Positions 42,197-50,341 of a stretch of DNA of 64,000 nucleotides are shown in pieces. The DNA comes from Amaricoccus sp047275745 (lineage in GTDB: Bacteria; Pseudomonadota; Alphaproteobacteria; Rhodobacterales; Rhodobacteraceae): positions 18,025 through 82,024 of the forward strand of contig NZ_JBKQWU010000017.1 of assembly GCF_047275745.1 (NCBI RefSeq), given 5' to 3'. Both the position numbers and the translations under genes were made by a program. The notes under the pieces are model-generated. The model was not told the DNA's origin. It was given only the letters and a program-made list of their open reading frames with translations, and made no database searches. How positions within the stretch are numbered: position 1 is the stretch's first letter; each line of letters begins with the position of its first letter.

Positions 42197-43435
42197 ATGT
42201 ACAATCTGAAGTGCCGCTTCTGCGACGCGCCCATCGAACAGACATTCATTGATCTCGGCACCTCTCCGATCGCCAATTCTTATGTAAAGCCGGAGAATTT
42301 CATGAAGATGGAGCCGTTCTTCGCGCTCCACGCCTTCGTATGCGGCGAATGCTTCCTGGTTCAGCTTCCGAACATGGAATCGCGGGAGCATATCTTCAAC
42401 GAGGAATACGCCTATTTCTCCTCCTATTCCGCCTCGGTCCTCTCCCATTCCAAGGCCTATGTGGAGATGATGATCGACCGCTTCGGCTTCGACGGAAATT
42501 CCCAGGTGATCGAGGTCGCGAGCAACGACGGCTACCTGCTCCAGTACTTCCGCGACCGGGGCGTCAAGGTGCTCGGCATCGAACCCTCGGGCAGCGTGGC
42601 CGAGGCGGCCGAGAAGGCCGGCATCCCGTCGCGCGTGCGCTTCTTCGGCGTCGAGACCGCGAAGGCGCTCAAGGCCGAGGGTTTCACCGCCGATCTGATG
42701 CTCGGCAACAACGTGATGGCCCATGTGCCGGACCTGAACGACTTCATCGGCGGCTTCCCGATCCTGGTCGGGCCGCGCGGCATCGTCACGATCGAATTCC
42801 CGCATCTCCTGCGCACGATCGAGGACCTCTACTACGATCAGGTCTATCACGAGCATTACTCGTATCTCTCCTTCATCGCGGTGGAGAAGATCTTCGCCGC
42901 GCACGGGATGACGCTCTTCGACGTCGAGGAGATCGCGCCGCAGGGCGGCAGCCTCAGGATCTTCGCCTGCCACACCGGCGACGAGACCCATCCGGTGACC
43001 GAGCGCGTGGAGGCGATGCGCGAGCGCGAGATCGCCGCCGGCCTCGCCTCCCCCGAGGGCTACCGCTCCTTCGCGGAGCGCGTCCAGGAGACCAAGCGCG
43101 ACCTCCTGCGCTTCCTGATGGAGGCGAAGGAATCCGGCAAGACCGTGGTCGGCTACGGCGCGCCGGCGAAGGCGACGACGCTGCTGAACTACTGCGGCGT
43201 GAAGGCCGACATGGTCGACTACACGGTCGACATCAGCCCCTACAAGCACGGCAACCTGCTGCCGGGGACACGCATCCCGATCCATCCGCCCGAGAAGATC
43301 CTGGAGACGAAGCCCGACTACGTCCTCATCTTCGCCTGGAACATCAAGGACGAGATCATGCGGAACATGGCCGGGGTGCGCGAGTGGGGCGGCAAGTTCG
43401 TCGTCCCTCTGCCCCGGGTCGAGGTGCTCGACTGA
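42197..43435 (+). CDS. SAM-dependent sugar C-methyltransferase (zinc-binding N-terminus, NovU/TylC3-like)
   Basis: 412 residues from ATG 42197; a GTG at 42185 is an alternative. The N-terminal zinc motif is CRFC ... CGEC. The SAM-binding domain has VIEVASNDGYLLQYF and VLGIEPSG (about 100-125), NNVMAHVPDLNDF, and FPHLLRTIEDLYYDQVYHEH with the catalytic Tyr/His region. A C-terminal C-methyltransferase domain has VVGYGAPAKATTLLNY. This three-domain order is that of 3-C-methyltransferases acting on nucleotide-linked keto-deoxysugars. With the DUF4910 and SDR genes that follow, and rfbF at 3710, it suggests a branched CDP-sugar. It lies between the first two parS-like sites. Confidence 0.9.
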   Translation: MYNLKCRFCDAPIEQTFIDLGTSPIANSYVKPENFMKMEPFFALHAFVCGECFLVQLPNMESREHIFNEEYAYFSSYSASVLSHSKAYVEMMIDRFGFDGNSQVIEVASNDGYLLQYFRDRGVKVLGIEPSGSVAEAAEKAGIPSRVRFFGVETAKALKAEGFTADLMLGNNVMAHVPDLNDFIGGFPILVGPRGIVTIEFPHLLRTIEDLYYDQVYHEHYSYLSFIAVEKIFAAHGMTLFDVEEIAPQGGSLRIFACHTGDETHPVTERVEAMREREIAAGLASPEGYRSFAERVQETKRDLLRFLMEAKESGKTVVGYGAPAKATTLLNYCGVKADMVDYTVDISPYKHGNLLPGTRIPIHPPEKILETKPDYVLIFAWNIKDEIMRNMAGVREWGGKFVVPLPRVEVLD

Positions 43436-44850
43436 TGGCCCCCGCTCCCGGGTCCGAAGCTCCTTCTGTCCCGGGCTCGACCCGGGACGCCTCCGGGAAT
43501 GTTCCGCGCGCGGAACATTCCGCGGATACCAGCACGCCGGCCAGCCCCGCCATGACCGGCGCCAACGAACCCGGCGCGGCGATGAAGGCGCTGATCGCCC
43601 GGCTCTATCCGATCTGCCGCTCGATCACCGGCGAGGGCGTGCGCGAGACGCTCGGCATCCTCTGCGAGGAAATCCCGCTCGAAATCCACGAGGTGCCCTC
43701 GGGCACGCCGGTCTTCGACTGGGTGGTGCCGGATGAATGGGTGATCCGCGACGCCTTCGTGAAGGACGGGACCGGCGAGCGGATCATCGACTTCCAGGCG
43801 CATAACCTTTCGGTCGTGAACTACTCCCGGCCGTTCAAGGGGACCCTCACGCTCGACGAGCTGCGCCCGCATCTCCATGCCGAGGCGGAGCATCCGGACT
43901 GGATCCCCTACCGCACCAGCTACTACCAGGAGAACTGGGGCTTCTGCCTGCCCTGGAACCGGCTCCAGGCGATGGGCCCCGGCCCCTACGAGGTCGAGAT
44001 CGACGCCGAGGTGAAGCCGGGCTCGCTCACCTATGGCGAATGTTTCATCGAGGGGAGGAGCGCCGAGGAAGTGCTGGTCTCCGCCCATTGCTGCCACCCC
44101 TCGCTCGCGAATGACAATCTCTCGGGGATCGCGGTCGCGGTCGAGCTCATCAAGGGGCTGATGGCCGCGAAGCCCCGGCTCTCCTACCGCTTCATCTTCA
44201 TCCCCGGCACCATCGGCTCGATCACCTGGCTCGCGCTCAACGAGGCGCGGTTCCCGTCGATCAAGGCCGGGCTGGTCGCGGTCAATCTCGGCGATCCGGG
44301 GATCATGCATTACAAGAAGAGCCGCCGGGGCGACGCGCCGATCGACCGCGCGGCGGCGCATGTGCTGAAGGCGCGCGGCGACCACCGGATCGAGGATTTC
44401 TCGCCCTACGGCTATGACGAGCGGCAGTTCTGCTCGCCGGGGATCGACCTGCCCGTGGGCTGCCTGTCGCGCACGCCCTATGGGCGGTTCCCGGAATACC
44501 ATACCTCGGCCGACAATCTCGACCTCGTGCGCGAGGAGGCGCTCGCCGCCTCGCTCGCGGCCTTCCGCGAGATCTTCGCGGTGCTGGAGCGGGACGGGAC
44601 CTGGCTCAACCTCTCGCCAATGGCCGAGCCGATGCTCGGGCGCCGCGGCCTCTACGCCGCGATCGGCGGCCGTTCGGACACGAAGGACCGGCAGATGGCG
44701 ATGCTCTGGGTGCTGAACCAGTCCGACGGGCGGCATTCGCTCTTGGACATCGCCGAGAAGGCCGGACTGCCCTTCGCGCTGATCGCCGACGCGGCGGAGG
44801 TGCTGGCGGCCCATGACCTGCTCGCCCCCGCCGAGGGGCGCGTGCTGTGA
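43435..44850 (+). CDS. DUF4910/DUF2172 aminopeptidase-like protein with C-terminal winged helix
   Basis: 471 residues. The ATG overlaps the previous stop by one base (TGATG) with GAGGTG eight bases upstream. The conserved family begins at ALIARLYPICRSITGEGVRETL (about residue 50). The zinc-peptidase-like core has SAHCCHPSLANDNLSGI (M28-type His and Asp ligands), IPGTIGSITWL, YDERQFCSPGIDLPVG and EYHTSADNLDLV. The last 60 residues resemble a winged-helix domain (LWVLNQSDGRHSLLDIAEKAGL). Members often sit beside CDP-sugar genes, and their role there is unsettled. The first 49 residues are non-conserved and include NVPRAEH, which is the translation of a parS-like palindrome. A later start (43552 or 43582) would make that site intergenic. 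Confidence 0.85.
   Translation: MAPAPGSEAPSVPGSTRDASGNVPRAEHSADTSTPASPAMTGANEPGAAMKALIARLYPICRSITGEGVRETLGILCEEIPLEIHEVPSGTPVFDWVVPDEWVIRDAFVKDGTGERIIDFQAHNLSVVNYSRPFKGTLTLDELRPHLHAEAEHPDWIPYRTSYYQENWGFCLPWNRLQAMGPGPYEVEIDAEVKPGSLTYGECFIEGRSAEEVLVSAHCCHPSLANDNLSGIAVAVELIKGLMAAKPRLSYRFIFIPGTIGSITWLALNEARFPSIKAGLVAVNLGDPGIMHYKKSRRGDAPIDRAAAHVLKARGDHRIEDFSPYGYDERQFCSPGIDLPVGCLSRTPYGRFPEYHTSADNLDLVREEALAASLAAFREIFAVLERDGTWLNLSPMAEPMLGRRGLYAAIGGRSDTKDRQMAMLWVLNQSDGRHSLLDIAEKAGLPFALIADAAEVLAAHDLLAPAEGRVL
43496..43521. promoter_or_regulatory. parS: parS-like palindrome 2
   Basis: A perfect 26-bp inverted repeat with core GTTCCGCGCGCGGAAC. It lies in the 5' part of the DUF4910 reading frame and is read in frame as NVPRAEH, exactly as for the copy inside parB at 49003. 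Confidence 0.8.
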
Positions 44851-45602
44851 GCGGAGCCGGGGGCGAGGCCGTGAGCGAGACCATGAGCGGGGCCGAGCCC
44901 TTTCGGGGCAAGGTCGCGCTCGTCACCGGCGCCTCGGCCGGGATCGGGGCCGGGATCGCCGCCGCGCTCGCCGAAGCCGGGGCGGAGGTCCACGCGGTCG
45001 CGCGCAACGGCGGGGCGGAGGACTACCACTGGCATTCGGTCGATCTCGGGCAGGACGCGGCGATCGCGGATTTCCTCGTCGGCTCCGCGCCGAAACGGCT
45101 CGACATCCTCGTCCACGCCGCCGGGCTGCTGACGCCCGACAGTTTCACAGCGGACAGTTCCACACTGGACAGGAGCGGGGGCGTGCTCGCCGATCTCGAC
45201 CGGCAGCTCCAGGTGAACCTGCGCGCGCCCTGGCAGCTCACTCATGGCCTGCTGCCCCGACTGATCGCGGCGAAGGGCTGGATCGTGGTGCTCAATTCCT
45301 CGATCTGGGCCAATGCCCGCGCCGGGCTCGCCGGCTATGCCGCGTCGAAATACGCGCTCCGGGCGATGACCGACGCGCTCCGGGCAGAGGTCAACGACCA
45401 TGACGTGCGCGTGCTCTCGGTCTATCCCGGCCGCTCGGCGAGCCGGATGCAGGCGGAAGCCTCCGCCGCCGCCGGCAAGCCCTACCACCCCGAGCGCCTG
45501 CTCCAGCCCGCCGAGATCGCGACCAGCATCCTCTCGGCCATGAGCCTGCCCGGGACCGCCGAGATCACCGACCTGCACATCCGGCCCGCGCTGAAAGGGT
45601 AG
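44847..45602 (+). CDS. Short-chain dehydrogenase/reductase
   Basis: 251 residues from a GTG overlapping the previous stop by four bases (GTGA); GTG 44871 or ATG 44883 are alternatives. Classical SDR features: VALVTGASAGIGAGIAAAL (TGxxxGIG), LVHAAGLLT, VVLNSSIWANARAGLAGYAASKYALRAM with Ser, Tyr and Lys. A Thr/Asp/Ser repeat insert (SFTADSSTLD) sits in a loop near residue 95. It is the last gene of the methyltransferase, DUF4910 and SDR operon and probably reduces a keto-sugar intermediate. The next element downstream is a parS-like site, then the convergent repA. Confidence 0.88.
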   Translation: MSGAGGEAVSETMSGAEPFRGKVALVTGASAGIGAGIAAALAEAGAEVHAVARNGGAEDYHWHSVDLGQDAAIADFLVGSAPKRLDILVHAAGLLTPDSFTADSSTLDRSGGVLADLDRQLQVNLRAPWQLTHGLLPRLIAAKGWIVVLNSSIWANARAGLAGYAASKYALRAMTDALRAEVNDHDVRVLSVYPGRSASRMQAEASAAAGKPYHPERLLQPAEIATSILSAMSLPGTAEITDLHIRPALKG

Positions 45603-45637
45603 GGGCCGATCACAGGGCTGATCCCGGGGCCAGTCCG

Positions 45638-45665
45638 GGAAACGTTCCGCGCGCGGAACATTTCC
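45638..45665. promoter_or_regulatory. parS: parS-like palindrome 3
   Basis: A 28-bp inverted repeat with one mismatched pair outside the perfect GTTCCGCGCGCGGAAC core (45644-45659). It is intergenic, between the SDR stop and the repA 3' end, 158 bp from site 4. Confidence 0.78.
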
Positions 45666-45795
45666 GATCCTCGAGGGACTTGATCGGCCCGTCAGCTTCC
45701 GCCGGGGCGAAACGCGGGATGGGCTGCCGCCGCGGGGTTTCCCGGTTTTCCCGACACAGCAAAAACCGGGGCCATAAAGCCGGGGGCCGCGAGGG

Positions 45796-45815
45796 ATGTT
45801 CCGCGCGCGGAACAT
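45796..45815. promoter_or_regulatory. parS: parS-like palindrome 4
   Basis: A perfect 20-bp inverted repeat around the GTTCCGCGCGCGGAAC core, immediately downstream of the repA stop codon (45817). A degenerate half-site, GTTCCGCGCGGGAGC, follows at about 45834 inside the end of repA. Confidence 0.8.
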
Positions 45816-45816
45816 T

Positions 45817-47115
45817 TCAGTGCGGCCGGGAGCGTTCCGCGCGGGAGCGGCAGAAGGCGAGGAAGGCGGCGTCGGCGTCATGGAGCACCGGCCGGCCGGT
45901 CGCGCTCCAGAAGCGCAGCCATTCCGCCTCCAGCCAATGGGTGTCGAAGCCCGGCGCCGTCGCCCGGGCCCGGTCATGCGCCTCGGCCGAGAGCTTCGGA
46001 CCCTCGCCCGGCACCACGCCCATCCGGCCGCGGGCCCGCACGAGGAGGATGTCATCCGTCCCGAAGGAGAGCGAATAGTCGGGCAACCCGTCCTCCTCGG
46101 CCATGTCGCGGATCATCTTGCGAAACACCCGCCGGGGCGAGGTCGAGCCGGATTTCAGGAGCAGCGTCTCGAGCCCGATCCGCCATTCCGCCTGCCGCCC
46201 GCAATGCTTGCGCGCGATCTCGTAGACCCGGCGCTCGAGCGGCTTGCGGAGCCGGAAATAGTCGCGGCTCAAGGTCAGCACCGATTTCGATACCACCGAG
46301 CGGTACATCCAGTCCGAGAGCGTGACCGAGACCAGGATCATCCGTCCGCCGCGGGCCTTGCGCTGGATCTCCCAGGCGTCGATCAGGCCGAAGCCGCGCG
46401 TGCTCTCGACGCCGCCGGTCGCGATATTGGTGACGATCCGCGTGCCCGAGAGCCGCTCGAACGCCTCGCGCAGCCGCCGGTAGCCGTCGCCCGAGGTCTC
46501 GCGATTGGTGGCCGCCAGCAGGTCATGCGCCTTCAGATGGAGCACGGGGCTGGTCTCCCGCCCGGCGTTCAGCGCCGCGACGAGCTGGCTCACGCAATAG
46601 ATCAGCACGTCCTTGTCATGGATCGTGGCGAGCCCCTTCACCGAGGGGGTGATCTCGATCGTGGCCGTCCCATGCTCGTAGCGCAGGATTCGCCGATCCG
46701 GCCTGGTCGCGAGCGTGAAGAGCGGGTGCTCCATCGAGGCCATGTCCTCCTTGGGCGTGGCCCAGGGCAGGTCGCAGATGAAGAACCCGGCCGCCGGCGC
46801 CACCGGATTGATATCGGCCGGGATAATATCAGCAGGGGTGGTATCGGCGGCGGCCGAAAACCCCGGGGCAGGGGGCTTCCCCACCGGCGCCGGGGCGGAC
46901 TCCGGATTGTCCGGGGCCGCGCCGGAAGCACCACCCGAGCGCTTTTCCATGACCGGCTTTCCCCCAGCCAGCTTGCCCTCGACCGGCTTGCCCGCCGGCT
47001 TCCTTCCGGTCCGGTTCCGCGCGGCCGATTCCAATCCGGAGTCCGATCCAGGTTTCGGGCCGGATTCTGAACCGGATCTCAAGCCCGTCGATCCGCCACG
47101 CCTGCTCTGCCTCAT
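45817..47115 (-). CDS. repA: Plasmid replication initiator RepA (RPA domain)
   Basis: 432 residues from ATG 47115; a TTG one codon upstream is possible. The first 105 residues are disordered and repetitive (KPAGKPVEGKLAGGKPV). The conserved initiator begins at FFICDLPWATPKEDMASMEHP and continues with YEHGTATIEITPSVKGLATIHDKDVLIY and LAATNRETSGDGYRRLREAFERLSGT, then SVTLSDWMYRSVVSKSVLTL and RVYEIARKHCG. This is the pattern of the RPA initiator of Rhodobacterales RepA-type replicons. It would bind the iterons upstream and open the origin. It is divergent from parAB, the usual layout for this replicon class. Confidence 0.9.
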   Translation of the reverse strand: MRQSRRGGSTGLRSGSESGPKPGSDSGLESAARNRTGRKPAGKPVEGKLAGGKPVMEKRSGGASGAAPDNPESAPAPVGKPPAPGFSAAADTTPADIIPADINPVAPAAGFFICDLPWATPKEDMASMEHPLFTLATRPDRRILRYEHGTATIEITPSVKGLATIHDKDVLIYCVSQLVAALNAGRETSPVLHLKAHDLLAATNRETSGDGYRRLREAFERLSGTRIVTNIATGGVESTRGFGLIDAWEIQRKARGGRMILVSVTLSDWMYRSVVSKSVLTLSRDYFRLRKPLERRVYEIARKHCGRQAEWRIGLETLLLKSGSTSPRRVFRKMIRDMAEEDGLPDYSLSFGTDDILLVRARGRMGVVPGEGPKLSAEAHDRARATAPGFDTHWLEAEWLRFWSATGRPVLHDADAAFLAFCRSRAERSRPH

Positions 47116-47137
47116 CAAACGGCGGTCCCGTTCTTAT

Positions 47138-47260
47138 CGTGGTTTCAGTAACGCCCACTATGAGGACAACCCCGGTCCCCGCAACCGATCATTTCGGGGT
47201 TTCAGAATCGCTTCGACGTGGTTTTGGATTCATCTGAACGTGGTTCCGGATTCACCCATG
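47138..47260. promoter_or_regulatory. Iteron-like repeats in the repA-parA gap, candidate replication origin
   Basis: Three units start exactly 22 bp apart: CGGGGTTTCAGAATC (47195), CGTGGTTTTGGATTC (47217) and CGTGGTTCCGGATTC (47239). A fourth unit, CGTGGTTTCAG, begins at 47138 in the same orientation. Two helical turns of spacing and adjacency to repA fit initiator-binding iterons. The following 200 bp (to about 47480) are clearly less GC-rich than the rest of the window and could be the unwinding region. No DnaA box was confidently assigned. Confidence 0.6.
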
Positions 47261-47452
47261 GTCCCGCGAGGGTCCATTCCCTCCGCCACCCCAAGGGTTT
47301 ACCAGACCGACCCGGAGCCGTAACACATGATCTAACACCGAATAACACCGGTGAAAAATCGCCGCGGGACGAGAAAACCCGCCGGATCCCGGCACCGGCC
47401 GGTAAAAACCCTTGGCACTCCACGAAAAACCCCTCCGTCTACCGGTTTCGCT

Positions 47453-47479
47453 TTGATATGCCGCGAATCATGGTACATT
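47453..47479 (+). promoter_or_regulatory. Possible parAB promoter
   Basis: TTGATA (47453-47458) and TACATT (47474-47479) are separated by 15 bp, somewhat short of the optimum, 33 bp upstream of the parA ATG at 47512. The surrounding AT-rich stretch is the only one near the gene. Weak call based on hexamers and position. Confidence 0.3.
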
Positions 47480-47511
47480 GCTAAAAACGCGATACATGAG
47501 GTTTCCGAGCG

Positions 47512-48921
47512 ATGTCCCAGACTCCCGGCGCCGGCCCGGAGGAGGCTCCGCCGCCCTATTTCAACATCTCCCCCGACGAGGCACTGGCCGAGCTCGAAGC
47601 CCCGGTCGGCACCGCCGATTTCGGGCGGATCGCCGAGGTCTGCGCCCGGGGCCGCGCCGATCTCGTCGCCCGCGGCCATGAGGGAACCGGGGAGCGGCGG
47701 CTGCGGCTCTTCTCGACCTGGGAGATCACCAAATACCTGATCCCGGTCGCACCCGCGCATTTCCGCCGCGTGCTGCGCGCCAACCCGGACCTCCCCCAGG
47801 GCGCGACCGAGACCCAGGGCGGGGCGAAGTGGTTCACCCTCGACGAGGTGCTGAGGCTCCGTGCCCATTTCGCCGCCGAGGGGTCGCGGGCGAAGGAGTA
47901 CCGGCCCTACCGCCCCGAGGGGCTGCCGGCGAAGGTCTGCGCGGTCGCCAATTTCAAGGGCGGCGTCGGCAAGACCTCGATGGCGGCGCATCTCGCGATG
48001 TCGGCGGCGCTCGACGGCTACCGGGTGCTGGTGATCGACCTCGACAGCCAGGGCTCGATGACCTCGATCTTCGGCGGCAAGGTCGGATCGGAATGGGACA
48101 CGATCTTCCCGCTCATCGCGCGCGACTACGCGCTCGGGCTCCGGGCCGAGAACCAGCGGCGGGTGGACCGGGGCGACGCGCCGGTGGCCCTCGACGAGAC
48201 GCTCTCCGAGGCGCTGACGCGGTCGAGCGCCGATGTGATCCAGAAGACCCACTGGCCCAACATCGACCTCATCGGCGCGCAGCTCAATCTCTACTGGGCC
48301 GAGTTCCAGATCCCGGTCTGGCGGATGAACCTTCGCGGCTGGAAGCTCTGGGAGGCGCTCGCCAACGGGCTCGAACGCGACCGGGTGCTCGGCGACTACG
48401 ACATCGTCATCCTCGATACCCCGCCCGCGCTCGGCTATCTCACGATCAACGGGCTGACGGCCGCCGACATCCTCCTGGTGCCGATGGGCGCCTCCTTCCT
48501 CGAATTCGACTCGACGGGGCGGTTCTTCGACATGCTGCATTCGACCTTCCAGTCGATCGAGGAGGGCGAGAACATCGCCGCCCGCGCGCTGGGGCGGCCG
48601 GAGATCCATTTCGAATGGGACGCGGTGCGCGCGATCGTCACCCGCTACGACGCCGGCCAGCAGGCCGAGCTCGCGGGGCTGATGCAGGCCTATCTCGGCC
48701 GCTCCCTCTCGCCCTGGCGGCAGGATTTCACCGCGCTGGTCGGCCAGGCGAGCGAGCAGGTGAACGGGATCTACGAGGCCGACTACCGCGACTTCAACCG
48801 CGACACCTATGCCCGCGGCCGCCTGACCTTCGACCAGACCTACGCGCTCTTCAAGCGGCTCCTGCTCGCGAGCTGGCGACGCGACGAGCTCGAGGAGACG
48901 AACCGGAAGGAGAGCGCCTGA
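47512..48921 (+). CDS. parA: Plasmid partitioning ATPase ParA
   Basis: 469 residues. An N-terminal region of about 140 residues (with an FSTWEITKYLIP helix-turn-helix-like part) precedes the deviant Walker A box in VCAVANFKGGVGKTSMAAHLA. VLVIDLDSQGSMTSIFGG (Walker A') and YDIVILDTPPALGYLTING (Walker B) follow. The extended N-terminus makes it a type Ia ParA that probably also represses its own operon. It is translationally coupled to parB (TGATG). Together with ParB and the GTTCCGCGCGCGGAAC sites it should segregate the replicon. Length and motif order are normal for Rhodobacterales RepA-type plasmids. Confidence 0.95.
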   Translation: MSQTPGAGPEEAPPPYFNISPDEALAELEAPVGTADFGRIAEVCARGRADLVARGHEGTGERRLRLFSTWEITKYLIPVAPAHFRRVLRANPDLPQGATETQGGAKWFTLDEVLRLRAHFAAEGSRAKEYRPYRPEGLPAKVCAVANFKGGVGKTSMAAHLAMSAALDGYRVLVIDLDSQGSMTSIFGGKVGSEWDTIFPLIARDYALGLRAENQRRVDRGDAPVALDETLSEALTRSSADVIQKTHWPNIDLIGAQLNLYWAEFQIPVWRMNLRGWKLWEALANGLERDRVLGDYDIVILDTPPALGYLTINGLTAADILLVPMGASFLEFDSTGRFFDMLHSTFQSIEEGENIAARALGRPEIHFEWDAVRAIVTRYDAGQQAELAGLMQAYLGRSLSPWRQDFTALVGQASEQVNGIYEADYRDFNRDTYARGRLTFDQTYALFKRLLLASWRRDELEETNRKESA

Positions 48922-50141
48922 TGGCCCGCCGCCGCCTGAGTCCGATCGCAGGTCCGACTCTGAATCCGACCCTTCCGGCTCCGGCCGGGGCGCCCGCGGA
49001 AAATGTTCCGCGCGCGGAACATCCGGGTGGCCGGCCGCCGCCGCTCGTGGACACGGGGATCGGGACCGGGCTTGGGACCGGGATCGGCGCGCCCTCCGGC
49101 CCGGCGCCGATCGCGCGCGTCGCGGCGGAGGCGGCCGGGCGCGCGGCGCTCGATGAGGTGGTGGAGACGCTGCGCCGCGCCGAGGCCGAGGGGCGGATGC
49201 TGCGCGCGATCCCGCTCGAGGACATCGCCGCCGATCATATCGCCCGCGACCGGATGGGGGCGCCCGGAGGGAGCGAGGCCGGACTGGCCGGGGTCGGATC
49301 GGCCGGGGTCGGATTGGCCGGGGCCGAGGCGGACGAGGAGATGGTGGCGCTGCGCGAGTCGATCCGCGCCCATGGCCAGCGGATGCCGATCGAGGTGACG
49401 CCGCTGCGCGGGCCCGCCTCGGACGAGGGGACGGATGGCGGCTTCGCCCGCGGACGGCTGCCCTTCGGGCTCATCTCCGGCTGGCGCCGGCTCGCCGCCT
49501 TGCGCGCGCTCTTCGCCGAGACCGGCGAGGAGCGGTTCGCCACGGCGACGGCGCTGGTCCGCCGGCCGGAGAACGCGGGCGAGGCCTATGTGGCGATGGT
49601 CGAGGAGAACGAGATCCGCCTCGGCCTCAGCCAGTACGAGCGCGCCCGCATCGCCGCCGTCGCGACCGAGCGCGGGGTGTTTCCGACCGAGAAGGTGGCG
49701 CTGCTCACGCTCTTCGCCAGCGCGAGCCGGGCCAAGCGGTCGCGCATCCGCGCCTTCACCGAGATCTACCACGCGCTCGACGCCGCGCTCCGCTTCCCGA
49801 CCCATCTGCCGGAGCGGCTCGGGCTTCGCCTCGTCGAACTCCTGCGCGCGGGGCAGGGGGAGGAGATCGCGGCGGCGCTCGACAGGGCGGCGGCCCGGAG
49901 CGCCGAGGAAGAACTCGCCGCGCTCGAAAGGACCGCCACCCGGCTCGAGCGGCGCCCGCCGGCCGGGACGAAGGGGACGGGGACGAAGGAGGCGGGAGCG
50001 GGCTGGTCCTGGGAACGGATCGGGCCGGAGCTCGAGCTTGGCTTCCGCGGTGGCGGCGAGCCGGAGCTTCGGCTCCGGGGCACCGGGGTGACGCCCGAGG
50101 TCCAGGCCCGGCTCAGGGCCGTGCTCTCCGGGCAGGATTAG
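48921..50141 (+). CDS. parB: Plasmid partitioning protein ParB
   Basis: 406 residues, ATG overlapping the parA stop by one base. The first 140 residues are low in complexity (GIGTGLGTGIG, GLAGVGSAGVGLAGA repeats). The ParB N-terminal domain shows EMVALRESIRAHGQRMPIEV and GLISGWRRLAALRAL, and the central clasp region has AMVEENEIRLGLSQYERARIA followed by a helix-turn-helix. The C-terminal half is charged and helical. Residues about 28-34 (NVPRAEH) are encoded by a parS-like palindrome in frame. ParB would bind the five palindromes and stimulate ParA. The arginine-box GERR typical of chromosomal ParB is SGWRR here, as in related plasmid proteins. Confidence 0.93.
   Translation: MARRRLSPIAGPTLNPTLPAPAGAPAENVPRAEHPGGRPPPLVDTGIGTGLGTGIGAPSGPAPIARVAAEAAGRAALDEVVETLRRAEAEGRMLRAIPLEDIAADHIARDRMGAPGGSEAGLAGVGSAGVGLAGAEADEEMVALRESIRAHGQRMPIEVTPLRGPASDEGTDGGFARGRLPFGLISGWRRLAALRALFAETGEERFATATALVRRPENAGEAYVAMVEENEIRLGLSQYERARIAAVATERGVFPTEKVALLTLFASASRAKRSRIRAFTEIYHALDAALRFPTHLPERLGLRLVELLRAGQGEEIAAALDRAAARSAEEELAALERTATRLERRPPAGTKGTGTKEAGAGWSWERIGPELELGFRGGGEPELRLRGTGVTPEVQARLRAVLSGQD
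49003..49022. promoter_or_regulatory. parS: parS-like palindrome 5, inside parB
   Basis: A perfect 20-bp inverted repeat around GTTCCGCGCGCGGAAC, 82 bp into the parB reading frame and translated as NVPRAEH. It lies in the non-conserved N-terminus, where it is unlikely to disturb the protein. Confidence 0.8.
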
Positions 50142-50341
50142 CCGGGGGAGTCAGGGGCCGAGACGGTGGGGGGGAGAGGCCCACGCACGCACGCCGGAGC
50201 GGTCGGGGCGCGGCCCGGAAGTGGCCCCGGAGGGCCTGAAGCGGCGGCGGAAGAGGCCCCGGGCCGCTCAGGGTCCGGGGCAAGGTGTTCCGGAGCGAAG
50301 TGCCGGCGCGAAGTGTCCGGGCGCGAGGTCCCGGGAAGCCG

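Noticed and set aside
47011..47030. Half-site GTTCCGCGCGG within repA as a further parS-like site
   Set aside because: Only one arm matches; the second arm is unrelated, so chance is likely in GC-rich DNA.
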